A model generated the notes under the pieces. It worked only from the letters and a program-made list of their open reading frames with translations, searched no databases and was not told the origin of the DNA. Positions 37,178 through 49,998 of a stretch of DNA of 64,000 nt are shown piece after piece; the stretch's first letter is position 1; every line of letters starts with the position of its first letter. The stretch covers positions 11,330,001 through 11,394,000 of the forward strand of contig NC_079371.1 of NCBI RefSeq assembly GCF_021018895.1, written 5' to 3'. The position numbers and the translations under genes are program-made. This DNA comes from Seriola aureovittata (Eukaryota > Chordata > Actinopteri > Carangiformes > Carangidae).

Positions 37178-37970
37178 GCAGGGCAGCGTCACCACTGACG
37201 ACGGTGTGCTGATTAGCAGTGTCTCAAATATTAAATTACCGCTCACTATCAAGTGTTTCATATGGAACGTGTCATTGTCAGTTTATGGTAAATATTTTCA
37301 ATGTTACCATAGAAGTGATTTTTAGATATTTTTCCTCTATACTGCACATTAGATACGTTAAGTGTAGCGGGTATGTCAGATATGTCAACCATATTCTATA
37401 CCTATATATTTTACTCTTCAATCCAGTAAGATAATGTATTATGCTAATGAATTAGTTTTGTCAGTTCACTTAGCCAGACAAAGTTCCCACACTTTTTACT
37501 GGGAACATTTAGTTGGTAAGAACTAATATGTTTGCAATGACTAGTCTGTTGTTTTAAATTAATGACTTGTGAATCTCAACTTTTCCCATGGATTTCCCAT
37601 GTGCGTATGTGCACGTTTGACCTTGTCGATAGATCAGGCACTCTGGTTGCTTCTTCTGGTGACCAACAACCAGATTTTAAACATCAGCCCATTCCAATAA
37701 GTTTGATTCAATTAAGTCAATCCAACCCATATCACACCACTCCCATCAAAAGCTATTTCATGCCTCTGAAACATTACTGAGACTTTTCTGTATGAGTGCA
37801 CACTCATTCCCAATGACAAAATGCTTCATTACCCGGCCAGCATGAATGTGACAGAGGGGGGTTAACGCTGTGGATGATGAATTGCGTTGTGTGGTTGAAG
37901 TGCACTTCAGTGTACTGCCCTATTTAAATTGACAAGCAGCCTCTGCAGCTATATGACTAAACTCTCATAC
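37178..37970. other. noncoding sequence, nothing recognised
   Basis: AT-rich unique sequence. Confidence 0.4.
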
Positions 37971-38044
37971 CTCGATCCTGGTAGGGGAAAGCTGGCAGGA
38001 GGATGCGTGAGAATTGCTCGGGGCGATGAGTGCCCCTTATGCAC
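37971..38044 (-). CDS. weak candidate internal exon
   Basis: The minus strand shows the pyrimidine-rich acceptor CATCTTTCTCTCCAAG, then 74 open bases, then CAGGATCGAG and the donor GTATGAGAG. It would enter in phase 2, leave in phase 1, and encode 24 codons with THRPEQFSRILLPAFPYQD. A second reading frame is also open, so the opening itself is weak evidence; the splice signals are the main support. No family is recognised. Confidence 0.2.
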
Positions 38045-40814
38045 CTTGGAGAGAAAGATGCTTTGACAACCTGATGCCCTACATGAAAGCCTGGACAGAT
38101 TGAATCCCTTTTGAAATGTTGTTGTTTGAGGGGGCTAAACACTCAGGGTCAGTGGGTGGCCACGGGGGAAGTGAGGAAGAAACAGAAAGGGAACGTTAGT
38201 ATTCAGTAATACTTCATGTTAGTGTCAGTGTTGTACTACTGTAAAAGAGTGACAGAGATGCACTCTAGCCATCACTCTGTCTGGCTGTCTGTTTGTCAAG
38301 CTGTCTGTCAGTATATATCTGTCAAGGTCATGATACTTGGCTTGCCCACTTTCCTGAAGCGAATGATTTTTTTTATCCAGAAAGTCCAGAAAAAATACGA
38401 TTTGGCTTTTTGAAACTTGCCTGAAATATCAGCTTTAATACTCACTTTCTGTTGTGTTTCTTTATTTTTCAACTTTTAAAAGAAATTTCCAGTGTTTCCA
38501 CTCAGGTTTTTTTCATGTGCTAATTGAAAATTAGTGTAAAAACAGGTGGATTGAAACGCATTTGAAAGAGAATCCTAATTTGGAGGTTCAGAAGAAATCT
38601 TAACAGGCCTGAACAACAACAACAACATAGGTTGATTAGTGTGGACTAACTAACAATGTTGCTGTTCTAGATTGTGTGTGCTGTTAGTGGAAACGGTATT
38701 ACTCAGAGTTCATGATGTTCTAATATTAAAAGGGAAAGGTTTAAAACTATTTAAAAATAGATTCATGAATAAATAAATACTTTCACTTACAGATGCTTTG
38801 CTTTAGAATTCTAATTTTAGTGTATAAATGTCATCTATAAATCTCTCCCCAGGAACGTCCTTATTGAGGTTTGTAGGGCACACATTTTATGAATGAAAAG
38901 ATCAGCCTCTTGGGGTTGTTACCCACAACTGTAAATGGCTGTTGAAGGATCCAGCACACCTGACAACCATAGGGAGGAAGCTTCGTATAATAAATTCTTT
39001 ACAGTTATAGAGAGCTTACATCATTGCTGCTGTTGCACTAGTTTTTGGTTCTTAATGTATTTTTCATCATGGGGTTCTTTCATTAGTCTTTCTTAAAAGA
39101 TAAAATATTATAGGCAGGATTTTTTCCACATTGTATGCACAATAAACATCTATTTTTTGCACTAGACAGTAAAATCAGAGTATCACACCATTTTAAACAT
39201 ATAAAACAACAAATATTGTGTTAGCATTCAGCAGCTAAAACTCCCAGAAGCAAGCAAAACCAAATTGGAGTTGTTAATTGATTGAAATGACAAGGTGTTT
39301 ACATTTTACTTTCCAGTAAAGAACTAGATATCCATTTAGCTACCAAAAACCCAAATATCATGATTTAGGTATTTAGAAAGCTCAATGAAGGAAGTCCTCC
39401 CTGAAAAATATACCGTCTGTACAAAGCTAGTAGCTTGAAGACACTGAGAGAAATAGGTTTATTATACTCACAGACAGGATTTTACAACGGAAAAGTAAAA
39501 CAGAAAAATCATCATGCTGGCAAATATTTTATCTTTAGCAAGGTAAACTGTTGAAACACAGTGTACGTTTATATTGCGCTGACCAATGCAGCGCCTTGCT
39601 AGACGACAGTGCATTGTGTTCTTTGCTTGAACCCCACTGCATCAACAACCTGGCTCCATTCAAATGAAAGAGAGGGCTGTGTTTTCTCAAGACCAACTGA
39701 TAACAGAGTAGGAAACTACAGGGATAACTGAGGCAAAGAAAGAGGGAAAAAACAGATAAAACCTGTTGGTGTGTCTTACAGACTGTTTGTGTTTTTTTTC
39801 AGTTTAAAAACAGTTTTGTAATATCACTATGGCGGGGTTTCATACCTGACACCACATTTGTTTGTTTTTTTATTATTAATTAAATGAGTCTCAACACAAA
39901 ACAAAACCTCAACCTTCATTCGCATTCTGAGCAGCACTGAGCATATAAATCTTTGCTTTGTACAAAAGGCCATAAATAAAGACCAAGAATAATATAAACA
40001 GGTGTTTAAAACAGGCATTCTTGTATTTCATTCTCAAGATAACTTCCTTGTTGACTTTTTAAGCCTGAACAGGTTGCCTTGTTTCTGCCATTTCGTCATC
40101 AGTTTAACCTAGAAATTTAAATGAACAATTGATATACTTTTGTTTTCCGCATGGAAGATACACAGATTTAAACAAAGGCTGAAACTACTTTTTGTATACA
40201 TAAACATCTGCCTTGTGCAGCAAAAGCATTGTGTTCTGTCTCCAGTGCAATGCTCTGTGATTTCTTGTGGTTTTATTGTCTAATTCAGTAAAGTGGACAT
40301 TCATCGTTTGGGGTCTGTTATTGCCATTACTGTCTCTGGTTATGAATTAACATTTGTGTTTCAATTCAAGTTACATGCTGAATGTGAAGCAGCATTAGTT
40401 TTGTTATCCGGACTTTTGTTCAGTGCTTTGGCAGACTTTGTAGATGCTTGTTTCATAATATCTAGACCTCTGTTTGTGCCTTCTGTGTATGTTTTCTACA
40501 GGCTCAGTAGAGTGGAGTAGTTATTTCATAATAACTTCACATTTGTGACAAACATTAATATAACAGCTCTGAACTTATTTGTGCACACTTGTATATCTGT
40601 ATTTAACATTTTATCCTGCATTCTTCTTTCTCACCCTCTATTGCTGTTGCTCCCCACTGTTTCCTCCCTCTAGGTGGTCCTGCTGTAACTAAATGAATAT
40701 CTATGGCAATCTTTGATCATATTAACATACACATATTATTATAGCTCTTTATTAGCTGTGAAAAGGGAGGTTTAATTTATTGAGACTGAGAGTCTGAAAT
40801 AGTTGTTGTCTTCA
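38045..40814. other. noncoding sequence, nothing recognised
   Basis: AT-rich unique sequence with a short (AAC)n run at 38612-38626. No exon or repeat family recognised. Confidence 0.4.
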
Positions 40815-41185
40815 CGCAGTGAAACCCTTAGAGATGGTGCAAAATGCGACAGCCCATCTGGTCTCTGATCAGCCTAAAAGGGCACATCACTCGGCTGCTG
40901 ATCGACCTACACTGGTCACTAATGCTTGCCTTCAGAGTGATTTCTGGGTGCACCCATCTACTTGAACTCAATCATACAGGCTTATGCTACTTCTCAGCCA
41001 CTGTGTTCCTCCAAGGAATATTGTCTGGACAATTGCAGTCCAGACTGTTCTTGTCTGTGGTTCCCCGATGGTGGAACAGGCTTTCGAATGCTATCTGAGC
41101 AGGGGTATCCCTCTCTATCTTCAAGAATGTCTTGAAGACTAATCTCCTCCAAGAGCACCTCCTCTCCTAACACTTAACAACACCC
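40815..41185 (+). pseudogene. L2/CR1-like LINE C-terminal relic
   Basis: A frame reads KGHITRLLIDLHWSLM (matching HITPLLxxLHWLP), QSRLFLSVVPRWWNRLSNA (41030-41092, the box PRWWNxLP), and then after a stop SLSIFKNVLKTNLL (the SFKxxLKTHL box). These are the conserved segments after the reverse transcriptase of L2/CR1-group elements. The copy is truncated and has in-frame stops. The AT-rich sequence after 41185 may be its 3' untranslated end. Confidence 0.8.
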
Positions 41186-41935
41186 TAGCATGTCTAGTTA
41201 GCCCTTACTATGCACTTTCGTTGCACTTCTTTACCTGATCTCCTTGCACATATACTTATATTCCTAAAAGGGTATTCTTGGGGCCTGATAGTGTTGGAAA
41301 AGATAGCTAGAGTATGATGAGTACGAAGCAGGTACGGCTCTCTAACCAAACACAATTACACTCTTACATTCTAATCAATTACATCCTATGTCTTATTTGA
41401 ATAGTCTTATCTTGCTTTACCAGCACAAGGCCCAAAGTGTGATGAAAAGGCTAAAACTAAAGGCTAGTAGGAGCAGCTAAATGACTAAGCAAATCGAATA
41501 GCTAACAGAAAAAGAAAAGCAGCAGGGAAATGGAAATGCAAATGGGAAAGGAAATTGCCCTTTTGAATGCCTGATTAAAATCTGTATCTTTCATTCAATT
41601 TGTAAATCCAGTTATTTATTCTTCTTTAAAAACTGCATTTTTAAATAGATTTTTAAATTCCATTATTTTGAATCAATTAATATATTTTTTAATGATGTAT
41701 TGATGGATTGATATTTAATTTGTGAATTCTTCATTCATGCTTTCCTCTTTTCATTACCCATTAAAATATCAAATAATGACTTACTTTGTAATTGACTATT
41801 TAGTTGCAGATTAATAGATCAATTTATAAACAAATTCAGTAATGCATATTTTATTGTACAATTAGTCATTAATGCTGCTTTGCTGTTTGCATTGTATTTG
41901 CTTCCTCTTGGGAAAATAGTATTTTTTAAGGTGTG

Positions 41936-42126
41936 TCCTAACAATGTTATGCAGATGATATTCAATTAAATCTCGAAAATATTTCAAAACTATAAAAGAT
42001 TGGATGGCTGATAACTTTCTACAGCTAAATACTGACAAAACATACGTTTTTATTTCTGCCCTAGCTGGCATTGCCCTGAAAGTGATCGAAAATCTTGGCC
42101 CTTTATGGTCTTCCGTTAAACATTTT
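41936..42126 (+). pseudogene. L2/Rex1-like LINE reverse-transcriptase relic
   Basis: YADDIQLN (YADD at 41948-41959) is the catalytic box. After a frameshift the frame reads KTIKDWMADNFLQLNTDKTY and then NLGPLWSSVK, the order found in L2/Rex1-group LINEs. The rest of the coding region is missing. A probable solo LTR starts 110 bp downstream and a LINE-type 3' tail appears beyond it. Confidence 0.8.
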
Positions 42127-42238
42127 TCTCATTGCAATGATGTCGAGATACATAGAAATACAAAATAGAACACTACTCATTGAAAGCCTTTGGATACTGA
42201 GGTGACGTGAGACAGTTAAATTGTCCACAGGTAGTGAG

Positions 42239-43525
42239 TGTAACCCACATGATAGTGACTTACAGAAAAAAAACAAAAAAAACAAAAAAAACAAACTTAA
42301 CTATAATAGTATTGTAATATTGTTATTTCACTCAAAATAAAACAAGAGTTGTTTAAATAATGGGATATTCCATATCCAGTGAACACATCACAAACGATTG
42401 ACAAGTTATCTTGGACCAATCAGAGATGATCTGACCTATCTGACCTATCTATTCCCACCCCTCTGCTCTGAGAGTGTGTGTGTCCGGTGTGTGCGAAGAG
42501 ACATCGTGTCGGAGCACTGCTAACAGGGTCGGTGAAAAGACTAAAAAAAGTTGATGAAACTTCAGGAAATACCAGTTAACCTTGATAATATATGTTGTAC
42601 GCTGTATGCTGTGAGTTTCACGAAGTGCTTGTGGAGTATCTTTGGAAAAAAAAGTGAATTAGCACAGTCGCTAGCTTCAGCGCTAGTAGCCTTAGCTAAT
42701 AGCCATTAGCTCCGACAGCGGTGGGCCCTTGGATGTCTGTGAGCTTCCCGCACACACTTCGTCTGTGATCCCCAACGACTGTGAACCTGTGAGTTAACTG
42801 AGAGCCGCCATTTCATGTGAATGCGCCCAGCCCGATAAGAGAGATCGGTGAGACAGTTATTTTTTCTTCTAAATGAGAGATTTTATTTAAATTGAGCCAT
42901 TTTTATGCGCTTACTGTTTCCTGTAAGCTGTGAGAAGATATTTTGTGGGGAAAAAAAGAGGGATAAGGAGTTTTTTGGTTTACGTTTTGGTTATAAAGTG
43001 GATGAAAGTAAAATTCTTTTTGCCCAGGTGTCAATGTATATTTTGGTTACTGAACTTTTACACAGCCTGTATGTTGCAAGTGAATGTATAAAGTTAAAAG
43101 AACTAGAAAGTAAGGTGTACAGCTTAAACAATGTGTTATTTTGTATTTAAAGGTCCATATTAATGTGTTATTGCTTTGTGTGACTTGAAAAAGGAAGAAA
43201 ATTACTACTGATTGGCAAACAGTAGTTAAAGTAAAACTAATGATACTTGACAGGTGAACTTGAATTTAGAGCAGTTGCTTATGTGACATCAACTGTGGTT
43301 CAACACAACTAGTGTTATTACTGTTATTGCAAGTGGTATCAATATTGTGTTTTGTGTGTTTAACCTATTATTTTCTTTGTAATAATAAGCCGGCATTCTT
43401 CTAAATCAAACCTTACGTCTTTGAGTCTCATTTAGGCATTTCACTCTGCTCCAACAGCCGAACCTACTGGTCCTTTACACACTATATTTATTCACCACCT
43501 ATTAGTCTCTTATAGGGGTGTTACA
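42239..43525 (+). mobile_element. probable solo LTR
   Basis: The block begins TGTAACCC and ends GGGGTGTTACA, giving the TG...CA ends of an LTR with a 6-bp inverted terminal match. Both ends are flanked by TGAG (42235-42238 and 43526-43529), a 4-bp target duplication. Inside are a CCAATCAGAG box (~42416), a CTATCTATT TATA-like region, and a GC-richer segment from 42470 that would be the transcription start. An AATAATAA poly(A)-like signal lies near 43381, followed by a U5-like tail. No primer site, polypurine tract or coding frame flanks it, so it is a solo LTR. Length is about 1.29 kb. An alternative left end at 42313 (TGTAATATTG) lacks a target duplication. Confidence 0.55.
42266..42294 (+). 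repeat. A8C tandem repeat near the LTR left end
   Basis: Three units of about nine bases (a run of A and one C) lie just inside the proposed left end of the solo LTR. Confidence 0.85.
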
Positions 43526-43639
43526 TGAGCATGTGAGCTCTTTAGATCCATGGATATTGTGGACTCTTAAAAAGCAGGTACAGACCTGTCTAGAATTGTT
43601 TTTGTTCAGTTTTCTTTTTTTTTGTTTCGTTTCTATTTG

Positions 43640-43715
43640 TTTTTTATTATTTTATTTTGAAACACTTTGTGACATCTGCTCTTGAAAGGTGCTATATAAA
43701 TAAAATTGACTTACT
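43640..43715 (+). repeat. LINE 3' tail fragment
   Basis: CACTTTGTGACATCTGCTC and AGGTGCTATATAAATAAAAT form the characteristic 3' end of fish L2-type LINEs. It lies 115 bp right of the solo LTR and may belong to the same LINE copy as the YADD relic on the other side. Confidence 0.65.
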
Positions 43716-44768
43716 ATTTACTTCCAGGCAGGAATAGGAAGACAATACAAACAATACATATGAAGGAATCTTCTATTTCCTCATATAAAACTATAATGTG
43801 AATTATGAATGCCACTTACTACTCTGAAAATAGTTCAGCTCATTCCCTTTCTGTCAGTTGCTTGCTGCTAGCTTGGCATTAAACTTTTATATCTGTTTTG
43901 AACCGTTAGGGAGTGTTCTCTTTTTTTCCTGCCAACCTCTGCACTGCACCCTAACTATATTTATTATGAAGTATGACATTTCTAAGCCAACCTGTTTGCT
44001 GACAAACTTTTTTCTAAACATCTCCTATCCTCTTATTTTCTAAGAACTCTTGTTTCCAAGCCTGTCTGTGTTCAGTCTTCACTGCAAACTGCCTGGATGG
44101 GCCGTATCAAAGCGGATTAATGCAGTTATTGGTGTGGGTTAATGGTCAGGGTGTCAGGCTTGGAATCAGAGAAAAGGCGCCTCTAGGTGCCTTTAACATT
44201 GCTATCAAACCTGAGGCCAGGATAGAGTTGCTTTGCAGGGCAGCATTGTGCCAGAGTGGCAAATTAAATCTTTTGGAGGAGAGGGGACACTCATTGGCAT
44301 TCCTCCTGCATCACCTCACTCCCTGTTTCTTCCCGGCAGCCAGCACCCAGTGTTTCAGCAGTCCTATATTCCAGGCCCGCGTGTGCTGTCTGCTGATAAT
44401 AAACGGCCCAACAACTGGGCCAGAGTCATAGAAGTTTGCTGAGTTAGGTCTTAGCTGCCTTACTCTGTCAATCTCGCTTAAAGGTTGTGCAAAACCTTTA
44501 CTTACGCTCAATGTCACCATGTTTTAAAACCCCTGCTGTTACTGCTTTGCTCCCAGGTCTGAATGTCATTTGGCTTGTGGGAAAGGGGGGATGAGTAGGG
44601 GCTGGGTCTTTGGCATTTAGCCCAGTGCCAATAAAGGATTAAACTCCAAAAGACAGCTGTTAAATGGTGTGCCTTTTTCAACCTCTTATCAAATCTCCTT
44701 CAGTCCGCTGGGGAGGAATCTCTGACCCTGTTCCCTGTATTGTAGGTCCCCCCCACAGTGTGAGGAGA

Positions 44769-44770
<2 letters not shown>
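43716..44770. other. unique noncoding sequence
   Basis: 44090-44460 is of balanced composition, with a strong plus-strand acceptor (TTTCTTCCCGGCAG at about 44340) followed by 90 open bases but no donor. No exon is called. Confidence 0.35.

Positions 44771-44819
<49 letters not shown>
44771..44819 (+). repeat. (CTG)n trinucleotide repeat
   Basis: About 16 units with TTG interruptions at the right side. Open frames across it encode only poly-Leu, poly-Ala or poly-Ser and are not genes. Confidence 0.95.
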
Positions 44820-45138
44820 TTACTCCACATCCAGGCCTCCCCCACCCCTCCTCCCCAGCGCAGGGCAGCCACAGAAGCGTTGGCTCAATTCCAGGGAGGC
44901 TCTGATCCTGCACCCACGTCAATCACGTCTTCACCGCTGGGTAACTATCAAGCATGCAAGCAGACTACTCCTGTCTTTGAATTTTTGGGGTATGAGAGGC
45001 ACTGACACACGTTTGAGATTACAGTATGTGGTCTTGTTTTTGGAATAGTTTTTTGAGATTGTTTGTTACTTCTGGGGTCGCTCATGTGTGCATTTTTCAT
45101 GTAAAAGAGGCATTTTCTCCAGCCAAGCGTGCAATACA

Positions 45139-45205
<67 letters not shown>
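45139..45205 (+). repeat. compound (CT)n(CA)n microsatellite
   Basis: About six CT units run directly into 28 CA units. Confidence 0.97.
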
Positions 45206-45208
<3 letters not shown>

Positions 45209-48117
45209 CTGCTAGAGGGCTCAGGAAGAATCTCGAGGGGTTTGATCAGAGCTGTTGTGTCTTTGTCTTTTTTTTTCCTTTTTTTTTCTTTTAAGCCCAT
45301 TGACTATTTCGACTCTGGCTCCAGGTGTCGTCTATTGAACTGTGTCAAACTCAGCAACTGCATTTCAAATTACGGTGTCAGTGAGTTGAAGAAAAGACAA
45401 GGATGAACTAGCACTGTGTGAAATTTGACCTTGCCTGATGAGAATATGACGTAGCACCACAGGCAATCAAGCCGGTTACACTTACTGATGAGCTGATGGA
45501 CATGAAGTATGTAAGGTTCTTAAAACTGCACTCATCAAATTCTTATATTAACAACTGCTCAAATGTGTATTTAGAATGTGAAAGGAGTGAGATAGTGACA
45601 AACCCACAGATAGTTAATTATTGCTGCTTGAAATGTAAGACATTTACCTTTTGCCTCTCCAGAAAGCCCTCAAATGACCTGACTGAAAATGATGTCCCTG
45701 TAGGTTTATTTAGTCTCCTTCCTACATATAAATTAGGCTCACATGATCGCGAAAAGAGATGCAAGCTATGACGTCTTTTTGTTTTTCTCCTTGCTCCCCC
45801 CTCCAGCTCTGCTACGGTGCATTTCATCATCGGATCCGCCTACACTACACAGCTGTTGCTGTTGGCCCGTCGTTCGAGGCTTCTCCGAGTTAAATAAATG
45901 GGTCCTCGGTTTCCGCCGAGTTGTCATTTAGGTGTGTTTGACCCTCTGGAGCCAATTCAGTCACTCTTCCCACAAGTAATATCCTCAGCCTGCCCTTATC
46001 TCTGACTCCAAATTACTGAGCTTCAGCCCGGTCTTCACATCAGAGCACCACAGAGGGGAGTGAGGGAACAAGGAGGGAGCTTACAGAAGGTCATAAAAGG
46101 TAGCCGTTGGACAGAAAAAAGACAGGAGCTTGTGTGTAGATACGCAATGAGGTGGCGGCAATTCTGAGGATGTGAGCCCAGCTCAATGCCAGGGGTTCGC
46201 AGTTAGAAATTAGTGCTGTGCAGTGCTCACTCAGTCATCCAACTGGTGTGGCACGAGGGAACATTGCCTCGCCTCAACTGCTGCACATAAGAGATCTGGT
46301 TTTAGAGCTGCGGCCTGTTAAAATGTTATCTCGCTCTAAGACATTTGAGAAGGGTTTACTATTCTTTGTCAGCAAGGGAGATTTTCCTTTCTCCCTTTTC
46401 CTCTTCTCTTATCTGTGGGCTGCTGCATTGTAGTCGTGTTCTTTTTTATTTTAATACAAACCAATGCAGCGACTGCACCATAAGCCTTAATGTGTTCATC
46501 TGGTCAGCTGCTGAAATTAGCCTCTCCTTATGTTGCTGCACTCCTGTGTCACCGAACATCCCCAGCCAAGTGTGTAGGAAAATAAGCTAATGTTGCAGCA
46601 CCCACATCACTGTATTCCTATGCTAATCAACAACAAAGTAGCATGAACAGCAATCATCAGCATGTTTCTCTGAGGTTTATCTCCTCCAACGCTCCCCAGC
46701 CTATAATTCCTCTGTCTATGCTCATTCCCACCTATTACCACATAACCTTTGCGGCATAATTTTCTGCTTTATATTATAATCTGTGTAAATAAAGTAAGAA
46801 GCACATGATTACTCGGTACATCTGATACTGACTAAATATATCAACATCACATTAGTGCTTTAGGTTTTTGATCATGTGACCATAGAAGGAACTGTGCACT
46901 GCAGAGCTCAGTGTTAACAACACTCTGTTCCTGTGGCTCTTCCACTAATCTATGTTCAAGGCAGCTTAGCCTGCTTGCCCACCCTGAATGTCCCTGAGTG
47001 TGTCACAGTGTCAAAGACCCAACACCGTGGCTTCTGAGACCATCATGTTCCACATCACATTTTCTTTCTCCACACTTCCCACTCTCCTTGACTCTGTAAT
47101 TCCACTGCTCTACTCCCTTGTCACAGTTTGATCTTCCCGTCTCTTCTTTCATTTGAATCTGCCTCCCTCTTTCAATTTCTTGGTTCACTCTTCCCTTGAT
47201 GTCCTGTGTGTAGTGTGCTGCAATGAGCACGACGCTGGCATGCATGTGTTGTCCTCTGGAGGACTGGCTCCTGGTGTGGTGTAGCAGGGGTGAGGATGAA
47301 ACAAATGTGGCACTCCCCTGTCATCCTCTCCCTCTACTCACTAGACTCCCTATTTGCTGTCACATCTCTCACTCCTCCTCTTCACTCCTTTATTTCCAAT
47401 TTCACTTAGCATGTATCTCCCCCTCCCTCTCTTTGCCTGTCGCCTCTGAGAATGATGGGTAATGCTAGGGGAATGGGGGTGGTGAAGGAACAGAGATATA
47501 GCTTCTGAACAGGATCAGCTTTACTATTTGTTCTTCTGATGTGTGTGTATGGTTGTGTGTTTTATTGAAGTGTAGATGGGTAAATGGGTGATAGTTCATC
47601 TTCACGTCGGTGTGGGAATATGTGGGATGTAAGGGTGTGTTGTTTATGTTTGCTGCATTTCAATCTTCAGATCAGAGGAAACAAGAATTTATGTTTATAC
47701 ACAGATTGAGTGGTGAAGTGTGGGCCAGTGGATGGTGTTTTGCATATATGTTCCTGCATACAGTATTTGGCCCTGAGGTCAAAAGCAGATTGACATCATT
47801 GGAAACACAGTGCTTCCTAAAATACAGAGTAAACTCATGAAGAAGAGTTGTTTTGTCTACCTTTTCCGTTCTGTGAATATATATGTGTATATGCATATGC
47901 ATATGTATAAAGTCTGTCTGGTGCACACTCACACAAGTTAACCAGCATGCACTTGTATAAAATTAAATTCACATCAGCAGGCAGCCATTGAGATAAGATT
48001 AACAGGATCTGACGTTTCCTTCGTTGGAGACAGATGCTTGCTCCAGTTCCCTCAGAACATTTCCCCTCTCCTCCGTCTCTATCCAAATTACATATCATCT
48101 CAGTCTGAAGATGCCCC
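45206..48117. other. noncoding sequence, nothing firm
   Basis: A minus-strand micro-opening of 35 bases at about 45649-45683 lies between TCATTTTCAG and AAAAG GTAAAT and is too short to call. 47050-47460 is pyrimidine-rich on the plus strand. Confidence 0.35.
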
Positions 48118-48132
48118 CCACACACACACACA
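48118..48132 (+). repeat. short (CA)n repeat
   Basis: About seven CA units. Confidence 0.85.
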
Positions 48133-48996
48133 CTTACCGTGCCTGCCCACAGCAAGACCTGTTCTCACCATTAATTTGATTTCTGATATTGTTATTATGG
48201 GGCAGTGTGATTAGGAGAGCATGAGTCAGATTAAAGGCTTGTTTTATGCCATATTGAAGCCAATTAGCTCCGAGTGTACACTTTCACCTCAGCAGACAGA
48301 TGACCATAAACGCTGATATTATGTATGCAAGCTGCCTCACTGGTACAGCAGATTTCTTCAGTAAAAGCCTCAGGGAAAGGTAGGTATTTTTAGCATTCTG
48401 TAAGTGCAATGTTTACAAAAATGTTATATTTCCATAGAGGTGGAAGAAATTAGAAATAAATCTGGCTCATGTATGATGGATGTCCTCGAGAATCACATGC
48501 TGCTTCGTCAATTGACTTCTAAATTACAATATTATGACTTGAGGTAATGGCTATGATTTGATTTGAAAAATGTTTTCTATTATTTTACATGAGACCCATA
48601 GTGCATACACGATTGAGTAAAAAATTGCACACAAGTATTTAATGAAGGTCTCTTTGCATAGACAGTTCACAAACATGTTTAATGTTCTGTACAGTGAAAG
48701 GGAGAGATTCATGTAAAAATGCAGAACATGGGGCTGTAATGTGGGTTGGTGAGTAACACTTAAATAGATGTGGACATCATTTATACATAAGCACAGTGGA
48801 TGTCACAGGGATGTCACCAAGGGCCACAGTGAGGAAATGTGATTATCATTTATGCATAAGTACCATTATTGTGTGGGGGCAGCACACTGAAAAAAGTAAT
48901 AACATCAGTGTTTTAAAGCAGCCATAGCAGTCAGAGTTGTTTCATATCTCCTCTGAAAGGGCTGCTTCAAAGCAAATGACCTCGTAGTTGGCATGT
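48133..48996. other. unique noncoding sequence
   Basis: 48160-48350 looks even and non-repetitive, with CCAATTAGCTCCGAGTG and ATAAACGCTGATATTATG. It is a possible conserved element. No gene seen. Confidence 0.35.
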
Positions 48997-49021
48997 TTGT
49001 GTGTGTGTGTGTGTGTGTGTG
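48997..49021 (+). repeat. (GT)n microsatellite
   Basis: About twelve GT units. Confidence 0.95.
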
Positions 49022-49921
49022 AGGTAAAGGTATAGCTCTATGTCACCCTACAAGTGCTTTTGCTGATAATACTCACTTTTACATGAGCAAATATGAATTG
49101 AAGAAAGATTTGGATACAGGGTTTTGACGTGTACTGGAGTAGCTTTACATTGTTGTAGTGATACTTTCACACGAAACTACAGATCTGAATACTCTTCCAC
49201 TGCTGGCGTAGCCACAGTGACAAGAATGAATTGTACTCTCTCATCATTTACCCATGTAGAGGATGGGGAAGTATCACAGATCGTGCCCTGTCTTTCATGC
49301 AGGCGAGGCCATTGTCATGTGTGCATGAATGGAGGAGACAGAGACGTAGCTTGGTGGTGTGCGCATGTGATGCTGTCACTCTCATGTGCCATTAGTGGAG
49401 CTATATAACTGGTGTGTATGGGGAACAGTCATTGATCTTTTGTGTACGTGTGTGTTTCTGCTTTTGCACCTATTAAAGAAACGTTGTTGTTTGAACTTAT
49501 GTAGATATCAGGTTTAATGATTGTGTGTGTTGGTATGCGTGGTTGTGATTGTGTGCACACTGTGCTGTTTATCAGCTTGCATTTAGCATTCTGTTGACAT
49601 TTTCATACCTTTAGTTCTAATCCTGAGGCACAGTAATTGTGAGGGTGAGGGACATAGGGTCTTTTCATTGGTACCCATTGGTCCTAATACCAGCACAGAA
49701 TTGCCCTTCATTAGGAAGAAGTTAATCCCTGCTTATAGTTGTGGAGGCAGCCACTAAGAGCACTCTGCAGAAGTCAACAAATTCATTACTCCATAACCTC
49801 TGTTGGAGAAGGGCATTTGAATGAGCTGATGAGGACAAGCCTGCTGATTTTAGCTAGAGTTTAACAATAAGGAGAATGGACATATTTGTAATGTTTTTGT
49901 ATTCCTGAGGCATAGCTCTTC
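49022..49921. other. noncoding sequence, nothing recognised
   Basis: Unique sequence, with a GT-rich but not tandem patch at 49440-49560. Confidence 0.4.

Positions 49922-49990
<69 letters not shown>
49922..49990 (+). repeat. compound (GT)n(AT)n microsatellite
   Basis: About ten GT units pass directly into about 24 AT units, an alternating purine-pyrimidine tract of nearly 70 bp. Confidence 0.97.

Positions 49991-49998
<8 letters not shown>

Noticed and set aside
42905..43150. 81-codon frame inside the solo LTR
   Set aside because: No retroviral or other motif; LTRs are normally noncoding.
44320..44445. Plus-strand acceptor TTTCTTCCCGGCAG with open frame QHPVFQQSYIPGPRV
   Set aside because: Good acceptor but no usable donor or stop context; all other candidates are on the minus strand.
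44664..45005. 113-codon frame with a poly-Leu run
   Set aside because: It is the CTG repeat read in frame; mirrored frames exist on the other strand.
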